A DNA stretch of 46,600 nt from Gammaproteobacteria bacterium (GTDB taxonomy: Bacteria; Pseudomonadota; Gammaproteobacteria; Chromatiales; Chromatiaceae). The notes under the pieces were generated by a model. It was not told the origin of the DNA and ran no database searches. It worked only from the letters and a program-made list of their open reading frames with translations. Every line of letters starts with the position of its first letter. The stretch's first letter is position 1. Positions 9,713-17,834 of this stretch are shown in pieces. Where the stretch lies: assembly GCA_030148485.1 (NCBI GenBank), contig JASBTJ010000069.1, positions 1 through 46,600 of the forward strand, given 5' to 3'. A program made the translations under genes and the position numbers.

Positions 9713-9753
9713 CGGGACTCGTCACGTTCCACGCCTCCCGTGAGCTGCCGTAG

Positions 9754-9829
9754 GGCGCAATACGCGAAGCGATTGCGCCGAATCCAATCCGCCGCGTAGC
9801 AGGTACAAGACCTGCGTTGCGCGGCGCAA
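9754..9829. repeat. Cluster of three tandem hairpins (REP-like) after gcvPB
   Basis: Hairpin 1: GGCGCAAT (9754-9761) and ATTGCGCC (9772-9779), extended inward by CGC-GAA-GCG, so an 11-bp stem with one bulge and a GAA loop. Hairpin 2: GCAGGT (9799-9804) and ACCTGC (9810-9815). Hairpin 3: TTGCG and CGCAA around 9817-9829. There is no T-run after any of them. Hairpin 1 resembles the short palindromes scattered between genes in many gammaproteobacteria. They may protect the 3' end of the gcv transcript. Confidence 0.6.
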
Positions 9830-9927
9830 GGCTTGAGCGGGGTTTGCTTCGATCCATGCGCCTTACGGGCGTTGGCCTGTTACCCTCGATTTTTGATGGT
9901 TATTTTGGCGGTATCGCGGTTCCCTCA

Positions 9928-10077
9928 GGAAGCGCTGAATAAGGCCATCCTGTACTTCTCAGCGCATGCTGCGCTGCAAACCCGGTTTACAGCTTGGCTC
10001 ACAAACGGTCACTTACAGTTACCGATTTTGGCGGCACTTCCCTGTGCCGTGGAACACCTGAATCTTTCAGAGGTTCC
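9928..10077. repeat. 150-bp hairpin-chain intergenic repeat, copy A
   Basis: Shares its whole length with copies at 26012-26161, 26166-26292 and 37161-37293. It begins GGAAGCGCTGAA and ends TTCAGAGGTTCC, imperfect inverted ends. Inside are AGCGCA-tgc-TGCGCT, a GGCAC/GTGCC stem and a terminal stem around TTCAG. This copy is the most diverged: hairpins 1, 3 and 5 each carry mismatches. The rest of 9713-10158 holds the REP-like cluster and otherwise no recognisable gene; the small open frames here have no support. Confidence 0.75.
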
Positions 10078-10158
10078 CTGAGCGCTTCTCCTGCCATCAA
10101 GTTCAGGTAGACCGCGCCGAAATAAGGAAGTGATCGTTCGTCACGCTTCAAGGCGCCA

Positions 10159-11328
10159 ATGATAAAAAAGATCTCCACGAGCGAGTTGCGGGTCGGCATG
10201 TACGTCCATGACTTGGCGTGCGGCTGGCTGCAGCACCCGTTTGCTGTCAGCACGTTTGCCGTCAAAGACGCCCAGACCATCCAGAAGATCGCCAGTGCCG
10301 GCATCCGCGAGCTGTTCATCGATACCGACAAGGGGCGCGACGTGGAGGACGTGGTCGTTCCGGAGCCGGCCAATGATGCGTCCGTCCCGGACAGGCCGGC
10401 GCCGACGTCCGCTGCAGACGAGGGTGCTCGCGCCGCGGTGTTGTTCCGCGAGGCCACCAGCGTCATCAAGAACATGATGGAAGACGCCCGCATGGGCAAG
10501 CAGGTGGACGTGCAATGCCTGAACCCCATGGCCGAGCGGATGGTGCAGTCGACCTTTCGCAACCCCCATGCCCTGTCGGGTATCACCCGCATCAAGACCA
10601 AGGACGAGTACACCTTCATGCACTGCGTGAGCGTCGCCGGTCTGATGACCACCTTCGCCATCGAAATGGGGCTGGACGACGAAACCGTGCACCAGGTCGC
10701 CGTCGGTGGAATGGTGCACGACATCGGTAAGACCCTGGTGCCGGATGAGGTGCTCAACAAACCGGGCAAGCTGGAAGGCGACGAGTTTGTGGTGATGAAA
10801 CGTCACGTGGATTTCAGCGGTGAACTGCTGAAGGAACATCTGGGCCTGAGCCAGGCCGCCATCGACGTCACCATGATGCATCACGAGCGCATGGACGGCA
10901 GCGGTTATCCGTTGGGTCTGAAAGGGGACCAGATCAGCCTGATCGGGCAGATGGCCGCCATCGTCGATGTGTATGACGCATTGACCTCGGTGCGGGTCTA
11001 CAAGGATGCCTGGGAGCCGAGTATCACGCTGAAGAAGTTGCTCGAATGGAGTCCGCACCATTTCAACCGGGACCTGGTGCAACGTTTCATCAAGTGTCTG
11101 GGTATCTATCCCCTCAGCTCGCTGGTGGAGCTGGAGTCGGGACGCGTCGGCATCGTGCTGGAGCAGGGTGCGGACATGCTGCGGCCGAGGCTGCGCATCG
11201 TGTACGACGCCAAACGCAAGTGTTACGCCCGCGTGACCGAAATCGACTTGGCCAGGGATCGGCAGGATCGCATCGTCACTGCGCGCTCGCCGAAGGACTT
11301 CGGAATCGACATGGCGGTGTTTCTGTAG
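10159..11328 (+). CDS. HD-GYP domain cyclic-di-GMP phosphodiesterase
   Basis: Likely hydrolyses c-di-GMP and so favours motility over biofilm. The product has 389 residues. The N-terminal region (about 1-60, starting MIKKISTSELRVGMYVHDL) matches the DUF3391 domain that often precedes HD-GYP. The HD pair is His187-Asp188 in MVHDIGKT, and HHERMDGSGYP (241-251) carries the GYP signature intact. The C-terminal ~90 residues are a tail seen in this subfamily. The start codon has AAGG about 6 nt upstream. Nothing in the neighbourhood indicates its input signal. The gene stands alone after the repeat-rich gap. Confidence 0.93.
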   Translation: MIKKISTSELRVGMYVHDLACGWLQHPFAVSTFAVKDAQTIQKIASAGIRELFIDTDKGRDVEDVVVPEPANDASVPDRPAPTSAADEGARAAVLFREATSVIKNMMEDARMGKQVDVQCLNPMAERMVQSTFRNPHALSGITRIKTKDEYTFMHCVSVAGLMTTFAIEMGLDDETVHQVAVGGMVHDIGKTLVPDEVLNKPGKLEGDEFVVMKRHVDFSGELLKEHLGLSQAAIDVTMMHHERMDGSGYPLGLKGDQISLIGQMAAIVDVYDALTSVRVYKDAWEPSITLKKLLEWSPHHFNRDLVQRFIKCLGIYPLSSLVELESGRVGIVLEQGADMLRPRLRIVYDAKRKCYARVTEIDLARDRQDRIVTARSPKDFGIDMAVFL

Positions 11329-11353
11329 GCAGACCTGTGTCGCGGGGGACGGT

Positions 11354-11359
11354 TATACT
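11354..11359 (+). promoter_or_regulatory. Putative -10 element upstream of the sulfotransferase gene
   Basis: TATACT (11354-11359) in the 70-bp gap between the HD-GYP gene and the sulfotransferase gene. No good -35 is seen at 16-18 bp, so the promoter would be weak or activator-dependent. Confidence 0.35.
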
Positions 11360-11398
11360 GGCGCGCACCACAGCGAAGAGCGCGCGGCGCACAGGACC

Positions 11399-12268
11399 AT
11401 GTCCTTTTCAGCCAATCTGTTTCTGATCGGTGCCCAAAAGGCAGGCACGACCTATCTGGCGAGCCTGTTGGGGCAGCACCCCGATATCTGCCTGGCCGAA
11501 CCCAAGGAGCCGGATTATTTCAGTGCCAACCAGGGGCGCGGCAAGGATTGGTACCGTAGCTGCTTCGAACACCCGGAGGCCCGCTGGTTGCTGGATGCGT
11601 CCACCAGCTACAGCGCCGCGCCTTTGGGCGATGACGTAGCGGACACGCCCATGGCGGGTGTGGCGGCACGTATCCGAGACGCCGTATCGGATGCCCGTTT
11701 CATCTACTTGCTGCGCGACCCGGTCAAGCGGGCCTATTCGTCCTACTGGCACGCGGTTCGCGGCGGTTACGAGCAGCGTCCGTTCGCGGAGGTGATCCGT
11801 CACGATGATTATTACCTGCGCATGGGTTGCTATGACCGGCAACTGGAAGAATACCTGTCGCACTTCGACCGTGAGCGCTTCCAGCTGCTGTTCTTCGAAG
11901 ACTTCATCAAGGCCCCCGAAGACACTGCCAACCAGTGCGTGACCTTACTCGGTCTGACGCCGGTGGAGAGTTTCCGGCTCGATCGGGGGACCAACGAGAC
12001 CTATACCTACGGCCCGTTGCTGCAGCGCGTGAATCGGGCGATGTCCGACCACGGCGGTATCCAGCGGGTTATCGATATGGCAAAGAAATGTGTTCCCCAC
12101 GGCCTGTTGCGTGCGATGCGCGGGTCGCTTACCCAGGGCATTCCCCCCATGGACGCCGCTGACCGGGTCTGGTTGGCGGAATACTATGCCCCGCACAATG
12201 CCGCGTTGGCCGAGCGCCTCGGCCCGTTGCCGCCGGGATGGACGACCGTCGAAACGGCCGCCGCCTGA
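11399..12268 (+). CDS. PAPS-dependent sulfotransferase family protein
   Basis: Transfers sulfate from PAPS to an unknown acceptor, probably a glycan, lipid or small molecule. The product has 289 residues. The 5'-phosphosulfate loop GAQKAGTT occupies residues 11-18, and the 3'-phosphate-binding block RDPVKRAYSSYW begins at Arg106, as in heparan-sulfate/NodH-type sulfotransferases. Soluble, with no signal peptide. It is followed 40 bp later by dgkA, so sulfation of a lipid or envelope component is conceivable, but no substrate is shown. Confidence 0.88.
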   Translation: MSFSANLFLIGAQKAGTTYLASLLGQHPDICLAEPKEPDYFSANQGRGKDWYRSCFEHPEARWLLDASTSYSAAPLGDDVADTPMAGVAARIRDAVSDARFIYLLRDPVKRAYSSYWHAVRGGYEQRPFAEVIRHDDYYLRMGCYDRQLEEYLSHFDRERFQLLFFEDFIKAPEDTANQCVTLLGLTPVESFRLDRGTNETYTYGPLLQRVNRAMSDHGGIQRVIDMAKKCVPHGLLRAMRGSLTQGIPPMDAADRVWLAEYYAPHNAALAERLGPLPPGWTTVETAAA

Positions 12269-12308
12269 TTCGTGCGCATTGCCAATCTGACCGGATTTCA
12301 CGTAGCCC

Positions 12309-12680
12309 ATGGCCTACCAGAATGCACGCGGTGCGACGCGACTGATCAATGCCTTCCGTTACTCGATGGAAGGCTTTCGGAAATGTTTCAAATACGAAGA
12401 AGCGTTCCGCCAGGAGGTGTTCGCTTCCCTGGTCATGGTCCCGCTGGCGATTTGGCTGGGGGATAATGGCATCGAACGCGCGCTTCTGGTGGGCAGCTGG
12501 TTGATGGTGCCCATCGTCGAGTTGCTCAATTCCGCCATCGAGGCCAACGTCGATCGGGTCGGGCTGGAACGTCACAAGCTGTCCGCCCGGGCCAAGGACA
12601 TCGCTTCGGCCGCCGTGTTTTCCAGTCTGGTCATGGCGTCCAGTGTCTGGGCGTTGGTACTGATTCCCCGCTGGTTGTAG
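12309..12680 (+). CDS. dgkA: Diacylglycerol kinase (DgkA)
   Basis: Small inner-membrane enzyme that phosphorylates diacylglycerol to phosphatidic acid, recycling lipid released during periplasmic glycan or lipid A decoration. The product has 123 residues with three hydrophobic helices. The active-site blocks E-x2-N-x3-E (Glu71, Asn74, Glu78 in ELLNSAIEANVDRVG) and LSARAKDIASAAV are intact. The start codon is the ATG at 12309. Confidence 0.96.
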   Translation: MAYQNARGATRLINAFRYSMEGFRKCFKYEEAFRQEVFASLVMVPLAIWLGDNGIERALLVGSWLMVPIVELLNSAIEANVDRVGLERHKLSARAKDIASAAVFSSLVMASSVWALVLIPRWL

Positions 12681-12714
12681 GCGGGCCTCTCATTTCGAAC
12701 AAGGTAGTCCATTT

Positions 12715-13647
12715 ATGTCTGCGCTGATCTGCGGTTCCTTCGCCTTTGACAACATCATGGTCTTTCAGGGCCGTTTCAAGGATCACATCCTGCCGGAACA
12801 GGTGCATATCCTGAACGTGTCCTTCCTGGTGCCGGATATGCGACGGGAATTCGGCGGCTGCGCCGGCAATATCGCGTATAACCTGCAGCTGCTGGGTGGC
12901 GACGGGGCGCCGATGGGCACCGTCGGCGCCGACTTCGCCCCTTACGCGGATTGGATGGACGTGCAGGGCGTCAGCCGCGCGTATCTGCAGACGGTCGAGC
13001 ACGCTTTCACCGCCCAGGCATACATCACCACCGACCAGGACGACAATCAGATCACCGCCTTTCATCCGGGTGCCATGAACGAGGCCCATCGGTGCCGGGT
13101 CGATGATGCCGCTGGCGTGACCCTTGGCATGGTGTCGCCGGATGGCCGCCAGGGGATGATCGAGCATGCCGAACAGTTCGCCGAGGCCGGCATCCCGTTC
13201 ATCTTCGATCCCGGCCAGGGCATGCCCATGTTCGATGGCGACGACCTGAATCGGTTCGCCGACCAGGCCAGCTATCTGGCGTTCAACGATTACGAAGCCA
13301 AGCTGATGACCGAGCGTACCGGCAAATCCATCGAGGAGCTGGCCAAAGGCGTACGCGCCGTGATCGTCACCCGGGTCGGGGAAGGTTCGGATATCTATGC
13401 CGACGACAAGGTGTACCGCATCCCCGCCGCGCCGGTAACGAGGCTTGCCGATCCCACCGGCTGCGGCGACGCCTACCGTGCCGGCCTGATCCATGGTTTG
13501 CAGCAGGGCATGGACTGGGAGACCATCGGGCGGGTGGCCGGACTGATGGGCGCAATCAAGATCGAGCATGCCGGCACCCAGAACCATCGTTTCAGCCGCG
13601 CCGAGTTCGAGGCCCGCTTCAAGGTGGCCTACGGCCGTGACTTGTGA
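12715..13647 (+). CDS. PfkB-family carbohydrate/nucleoside kinase
   Basis: ATP-dependent kinase of the ribokinase fold. The product has 310 residues. The N-terminal FGGCAGNIAYNLQLLG (about 44-59) is the first PfkB signature. The second, DPTGCGDAYRAG, ends with the catalytic base Asp252 and has Cys250 where GAGD is usual. The long N-terminal strand/lid segment and the sequence around QITAFHPGAMNEAH resemble the adenosine-kinase-like subgroup, so a nucleoside is a possible substrate; this is inference. It is followed closely by moaB, without an obvious functional link. Confidence 0.85.
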   Translation: MSALICGSFAFDNIMVFQGRFKDHILPEQVHILNVSFLVPDMRREFGGCAGNIAYNLQLLGGDGAPMGTVGADFAPYADWMDVQGVSRAYLQTVEHAFTAQAYITTDQDDNQITAFHPGAMNEAHRCRVDDAAGVTLGMVSPDGRQGMIEHAEQFAEAGIPFIFDPGQGMPMFDGDDLNRFADQASYLAFNDYEAKLMTERTGKSIEELAKGVRAVIVTRVGEGSDIYADDKVYRIPAAPVTRLADPTGCGDAYRAGLIHGLQQGMDWETIGRVAGLMGAIKIEHAGTQNHRFSRAEFEARFKVAYGRDL

Positions 13648-13657
13648 GGGCATGCCG

Positions 13658-14176
13658 ATGAGCGAAATCGAATTCCTGCCACTGACGTGCGCCTTGTTGA
13701 CGGTATCGGACAGCCGCACCGAGGCGGACGACAAGTCCGGCAACTGGCTGCGGGAAGCCGTCACCGCCGCCGGCCACCAGGTCGCTGAAAAGACCATCGT
13801 CAGGGACGATGTCTATCAGCTGCGTGCCGTGGTCGGCAAATGGATCGCGGACCCGGCCATCCAGGTGATTCTCACCACGGGTGGCACCGGCGTCACCGGG
13901 CGCGACAGCACGCCGGAGGCCATCATTCCGCTGCTGGACAAGCAGATCGAAGGGTTCGGCGAGCTGTTCCGCCAGCTCAGCTTTGACGAGATCGGTGCCT
14001 CCACCTTGCAGTCGCGCTGTATTGGCGGCTTGGCCAACGCGACGTTCGTGTTTTGTCTGCCCGGTTCGACCGGCGCCTGCAAAACTGGCTGGGACAAAAT
14101 CCTCAAGCCGCAGCTGGATTTGCGCACCAAGCCGTGCAACTTCGCCATGTTGATTCCGCGCTTGAACGAGAAGTGA
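13658..14176 (+). CDS. moaB: Molybdenum cofactor biosynthesis protein MoaB (MPT adenylyltransferase-like)
   Basis: Adenylylates molybdopterin before metal insertion, or supports that step. The 172-residue product of the MogA/MoaB fold has the signatures [16 protein letters not shown] near the N-terminus and [18 protein letters not shown] in the middle, which form the MPT-binding site. The start at ATG 13658 is preferred over ATG 13652 because GAGGG (13646-13650) is 7 nt from it. Two bases separate its stop from the moeA start, so the two are in one operon. Confidence 0.95.
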   Translation: MSEIEFLPLTCALLTVSDSRTEADDKSGNWLREAVTAAGHQVAEKTIVRDDVYQLRAVVGKWIADPAIQVILTTGGTGVTGRDSTPEAIIPLLDKQIEGFGELFRQLSFDEIGASTLQSRCIGGLANATFVFCLPGSTGACKTGWDKILKPQLDLRTKPCNFAMLIPRLNEK

Positions 14177-14178
14177 TC

Positions 14179-15429
14179 ATGGGCAGTAACGACCATTCCC
14201 CCAGTTGCACGCCGACCCTGGCCGACTTGAAGAGCTACGAAGCGGCCTTGGACACCCTGCTGTCCCATGCCGAACCGCTGGCGGAAACCGAGACGGTGCC
14301 GCTGACTCAGGCACTGGGTCGTGTCATCGCAATGCCGGTCAGCAGCCTGATCGACGTGCCGGGCTGGGATTACAGCGCGATGGATGGGTACGCCGTGCGT
14401 GCCGCCGATGTCGCGGCGCCGGGGGCGGTGTTGCCGGTGTCTCAGCGCATTCCTGCCGGCAGTGCCCCTGCCCCCCTCGTGCCCGGCACCGCGGCACGTA
14501 TCTTTACCGGAGCGCCGGTGCCGGACGGCTGCGATACCGTGGTGATCCAGGAGGTCTGCACGGCTGGTGACGGCCAGGTCGTCATCGAGTCCGCGGTGGC
14601 GCCGGATCAGAACATCCGCCGACGCGGCGAGGATATCGCGCAGGGTGACGAGATCATTGCCGCCGGTACGCGCCTGTTGCCGCAACATCTGGGGCTGGCG
14701 GCGTCGGTGGGGGTTGCCAAACTGACCGTGTATCGGCGTCTCAAGGTGGCGCTGTTCACCAGCGGTGACGAGCTGGTCACGCCGGGAGAGCCGCTGGCGC
14801 CAGGCAAGATCTACAATTCCAATCGCTACACCGCCACCGGCCTGCTGCAGGCGTTGGGCTGCGAGGTACTCGACCTGGGCATTGTCGAAGACGACTTGGA
14901 GTCCACGGTGGCCGCCATGGCAGGCGCCAGCGAACAGGCCGATCTGGTGTTGGCCACCGGGGGTGTGTCCGTGGGGGAAGAGGATCATGTGAAGCCCGCG
15001 GTGGAGCGCCTGGGCAGTCTGGATATGTGGAAGATCGCCATTCGCCCCGGCAAGCCGGTGGCCTTCGGGCGGATCGGCAAGGCCCATTTTCTGGGCTCTC
15101 CGGGCAACCCGGTTTCATTGTTTGTGACTTTTCTGTTGTTCGCGCGGCCTTTCATACAACGCCGACAGGGTGTGACCGATGTCGTGCCGATGACCGTCCA
15201 GGCGATTGCCGACTTCGATTGGCCGCGCCCGGACAAGCGGCGGGAATTCCATCGCGCCCGGCTGTGGCGGGATGACGCCGGGAATGCCCGCCTGAGCGTG
15301 CACCCGAGCCGTTCGTCCGGGGTGCTCAGCTCGGTCACCTGGGCCAACGGTCTGGTGGTGATCCATGAGGGGCAGACCATCGCCAAGGGTGATAGGGTGG
15401 ACTTCATGCCGTTTGCGGAGTTGCTGTGA
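14179..15429 (+). CDS. moeA: Molybdopterin molybdenumtransferase MoeA
   Basis: Inserts molybdate into adenylylated molybdopterin to make active Mo cofactor. The product has 416 residues. It carries [16 protein letters not shown] (about 57-72), the [12 protein letters not shown] segment, [12 protein letters not shown] and [14 protein letters not shown] with the magnesium/MPT-binding motifs. The start ATG at 14179 follows the moaB stop by two bases. Its stop overlaps the moaD start (ATGA at 15429). Confidence 0.96.
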   Translation: MGSNDHSPSCTPTLADLKSYEAALDTLLSHAEPLAETETVPLTQALGRVIAMPVSSLIDVPGWDYSAMDGYAVRAADVAAPGAVLPVSQRIPAGSAPAPLVPGTAARIFTGAPVPDGCDTVVIQEVCTAGDGQVVIESAVAPDQNIRRRGEDIAQGDEIIAAGTRLLPQHLGLAASVGVAKLTVYRRLKVALFTSGDELVTPGEPLAPGKIYNSNRYTATGLLQALGCEVLDLGIVEDDLESTVAAMAGASEQADLVLATGGVSVGEEDHVKPAVERLGSLDMWKIAIRPGKPVAFGRIGKAHFLGSPGNPVSLFVTFLLFARPFIQRRQGVTDVVPMTVQAIADFDWPRPDKRREFHRARLWRDDAGNARLSVHPSRSSGVLSSVTWANGLVVIHEGQTIAKGDRVDFMPFAELL

Positions 15430-15689
15430 TGGCGAACATCGATGTGCTCTATTTCGCCAGCCTGCTGGAGCGCCTGGGTGTCGATCGGGAGAAGCTGGAA
15501 CTTCCGCACGATGTCCGTGATCTGAGCGGGTTGCTCGCCCTGCTGAGGGCGCGTGGCGGCGTCTGGCGTGACGTGTTCGACGGCGATCAACCGGTGCTGA
15601 TGGCGCTCAACCAGGAGATGGCCAAACCCCACGCGGCGCTCGCCGAAGGCGACGAAGTCGGGCTGTTCCCGCCGGTGACCGGCGGCTGA
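15429..15689 (+). CDS. moaD: Molybdopterin synthase sulfur-carrier subunit MoaD
   Basis: Ubiquitin-like protein whose C-terminal Gly-Gly becomes a thiocarboxylate that supplies the dithiolene sulfurs. The product has 86 residues and ends FPPVTGG. The start codon overlaps the moeA stop in an ATGA. Its partner MoaE is encoded about 4.7 kb further on, at 20435. Confidence 0.94.
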   Translation: MANIDVLYFASLLERLGVDREKLELPHDVRDLSGLLALLRARGGVWRDVFDGDQPVLMALNQEMAKPHAALAEGDEVGLFPPVTGG

Positions 15690-15787
15690 TAACAAACGCT
15701 GGTCTGGGCAGGCGGGCACACCTACACTGCGCGCCGCCGCTAGCCAGCGGTAACAAATCGTTCGGCCATCCCAAGGAGGAAAGGTCC

Positions 15788-16309
15788 ATGTCTGCGGTGT
15801 CATGTGGGCGCGTGTTGCGCCCCCTTCTGGTGCTGTTCTGCGTGGGTGTCACACCTGCGGCGGCAATTGCCAAGCAGGTATCCGGTTACATCGAGAAGGT
15901 CGTCATCTATCTCGGCGCGATCCAGATCAAGGCCAAGATCGACAGCGGTGCGCTGAATACCTCTTTGCATTGCAGCAGCTGCGACCAGACCTTTGAGCGT
16001 GACGGCCGTGAATGGGTGCGCTTCACCTTGACCAACTGGCGCGGCGACAGCACCGTGATCGAACGTCCGGTGATCGATCGCACACAGATCCGCCGACATT
16101 TCGGCCGCAGCCAGGAGCGTCTGGTGATCAGTCTGCCGGTCTGCATGGGCGGCGTCGTCAAGGAAAAGCCGGTAAACGTGGTCGACCGTAGCGGCTTCAA
16201 CTATCAGATGCTGATCGGCCGGGAGTTTCTGAACGGCGATTTTCTGATCGATCCCGCGGAAAAATACCTGCTTGGAACGGATTGTCCTGATGCCGCGCCG
16301 TCGTACTGA
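15788..16309 (+). CDS. Retropepsin-like 'ATP-dependent zinc protease' family protein, exported
   Basis: The 173-residue product has a signal peptide (about 1-29, LLVLFCVGVTPAAAIA) and a single-lobe aspartic-protease-like domain. The catalytic-type motif is IDSGA (Asp52-Ser53-Gly54-Ala55), with DSG for the usual DTG, and LIGREFL follows near residue 139. The family regularly travels with the two genes downstream. It has the best ribosome site of the cassette (AAGGAGG ahead of ATG 15788). It presumably acts in the periplasm on a peptide or peptide-like polymer made or handled by the ATP-grasp ligase; that is inference. Confidence 0.85.
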   Translation: MSAVSCGRVLRPLLVLFCVGVTPAAAIAKQVSGYIEKVVIYLGAIQIKAKIDSGALNTSLHCSSCDQTFERDGREWVRFTLTNWRGDSTVIERPVIDRTQIRRHFGRSQERLVISLPVCMGGVVKEKPVNVVDRSGFNYQMLIGREFLNGDFLIDPAEKYLLGTDCPDAAPSY

Positions 16310-17834
16310 ACGTCATCTGTATCTGCTCGCCGGCACCTTGGCCCTGATCGGGCTTGGGGTGTTCGTCTACAAGGTGTGGGGGTTGGACTTCCCGCTCCAG
16401 GCCGGCCAGCAGGAACAGCGGTTGTGGGATCTGGAGGTCAAGCTGACGTTCCGCGCCGATGGTGCGCCCGCCAAGCTGAGTTTGTTCATCCCGCGCGACA
16501 CGCGGCGTTTTCAGTTGGTTGACGAGAATTTCGTTTCGCTCGGCTATGGGCTGGCTACCAGCCGCCCCGATGCAAACCGCCAGGTCACGTGGTCGATTCG
16601 TCGCGCCAAGGGGCCGCAGGTATTGTTTTACCGCGCTACCGTGCGATCACTCACCGCCGGCGGGTCCCCGCCCGATACCGGCGCCCGGCCGCAGGTCACG
16701 GCGCCTGAGCTGACCGAGCTGCAAAAGAGCGCAATGCAGACCCTGGCTGGCCAGCTCAAGGCCGAGTCGGCGGACACCACGACGTTGGTCGGTCTGTTGC
16801 TTGCCAAGCTCAATGCGCAGAACCCCGGCGAGGCCGTTGCCTTGTTGCTACACGACGAGGGCGGTGCACAGCCGGTGTTGCAGGTGGCCGTCAAGGCGCT
16901 GCAGTTCATGGGGGTGCCGGCCCGCATCGCGCACGGCGTCGAACTCAAGGAGTTGACCCGTCAGGTGCCGATCATCAGCTGGTTCCAGGTGTATGAAGGC
17001 AATTTGTGGCGGTCGTTCAATCCGAAGACCGGCGAAGCCTGGGTACCGGATCGCTATTTCACCTGGTGGCGAGGAGAAGAACCGATTGCGCAGCTGTCAG
17101 GGGGCAGCCGACTGAGCGTGGAGATCGCCACCGCCATCAACACCGAGTCCGCCTTGCGGGGTGCCACGGCGCGCGCCCAGGTTCAGGCGCCCGCGCTGTC
17201 GGCGCTGTCGTTGTTCAGTCTGCCTATCGATACCCAGGTGGTTTACCGCATCCTGCTGACCGTGCCCTTGGGCGTGTTCATCCTGGTGCTGTTGCGCAAT
17301 ATCGTCGGGGTGAAGACCTTCGGGACCTTCATGCCGGTGCTGATCGCGTTGGCGTTCCGCGAGACCCAGTTGTTGTGGGGTGTGACCTTGTTCTGCGTCA
17401 TCGTCGCACTGGGCCTGGCGATCCGTTTCTACCTGGAACATCTGAAGCTGCTACTGGTGCCGCGATTGGCCGCCGTGGTGGTGGTCGTGGTGTTGCTGAT
17501 GACCCTGATCTCGCTGCTCAGCCAGCGGATGGGACTGCCGGAGGCGTTGTCCATCGCCCTGTTCCCGATGGTCATCATCACCATGACCATCGAACGCATG
17601 TCCATCGTCTGGGAAGAACGTGGCGCGGCCGAGGCATTGACCCAGGCCGGCGGCAGCCTTGCCGTGGCGTCGCTGGCGTACCTGGTGATGAACGAGCGGC
17701 ATATCGAACACCTGGTATTCGTGTTCCCCGAACTGCTGCTTGTGTTGCTGGCGGCGATCCTGTTGTTGGGACGCTATTCCGGTTATCGGTTGCTCGAACT
17801 CAAGCGCTTCAAGGCCCTGGCGGGGGGGCGCTGA
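16290..17834 (+). CDS. Inactive transglutaminase fused to a 7-TM domain
   Basis: Membrane protein of about 514 residues. It has one N-terminal span (LYLLAGTLALIGLGVFVY), a periplasmic region with a transglutaminase-like fold (about 130-270), then a hydrophobic C-terminal half with about seven spans. The transglutaminase catalytic Cys-His-Asp triad is missing: the nucleophile region reads GGAQPVLQVAVKAL, the His position reads IISWFQVY and the Asp position reads SFNPKTG. It is therefore a probable peptide- or glutamyl-binding pseudoenzyme. The ATG at 16290 overlaps the end of the previous gene by 20 bp, indicating translational coupling. The next gene starts immediately after its stop. Confidence 0.88.
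   Translation: MPRRRTERHLYLLAGTLALIGLGVFVYKVWGLDFPLQAGQQEQRLWDLEVKLTFRADGAPAKLSLFIPRDTRRFQLVDENFVSLGYGLATSRPDANRQVTWSIRRAKGPQVLFYRATVRSLTAGGSPPDTGARPQVTAPELTELQKSAMQTLAGQLKAESADTTTLVGLLLAKLNAQNPGEAVALLLHDEGGAQPVLQVAVKALQFMGVPARIAHGVELKELTRQVPIISWFQVYEGNLWRSFNPKTGEAWVPDRYFTWWRGEEPIAQLSGGSRLSVEIATAINTESALRGATARAQVQAPALSALSLFSLPIDTQVVYRILLTVPLGVFILVLLRNIVGVKTFGTFMPVLIALAFRETQLLWGVTLFCVIVALGLAIRFYLEHLKLLLVPRLAAVVVVVVLLMTLISLLSQRMGLPEALSIALFPMVIITMTIERMSIVWEERGAAEALTQAGGSLAVASLAYLVMNERHIEHLVFVFPELLLVLLAAILLLGRYSGYRLLELKRFKALAGGR

Noticed and set aside
9833..10081. 82-codon frame across repeat copy A
   Set aside because: The corresponding frame is not preserved in the other copies, and there is no ribosome site. 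The hairpin structure, not a protein, explains the conservation.
9713..10158. CRISPR-like array suspected from repeated hairpins
   Set aside because: Repeat units are not regularly spaced, differ from each other, and the full 150-bp unit recurs at distant sites. No cas genes.
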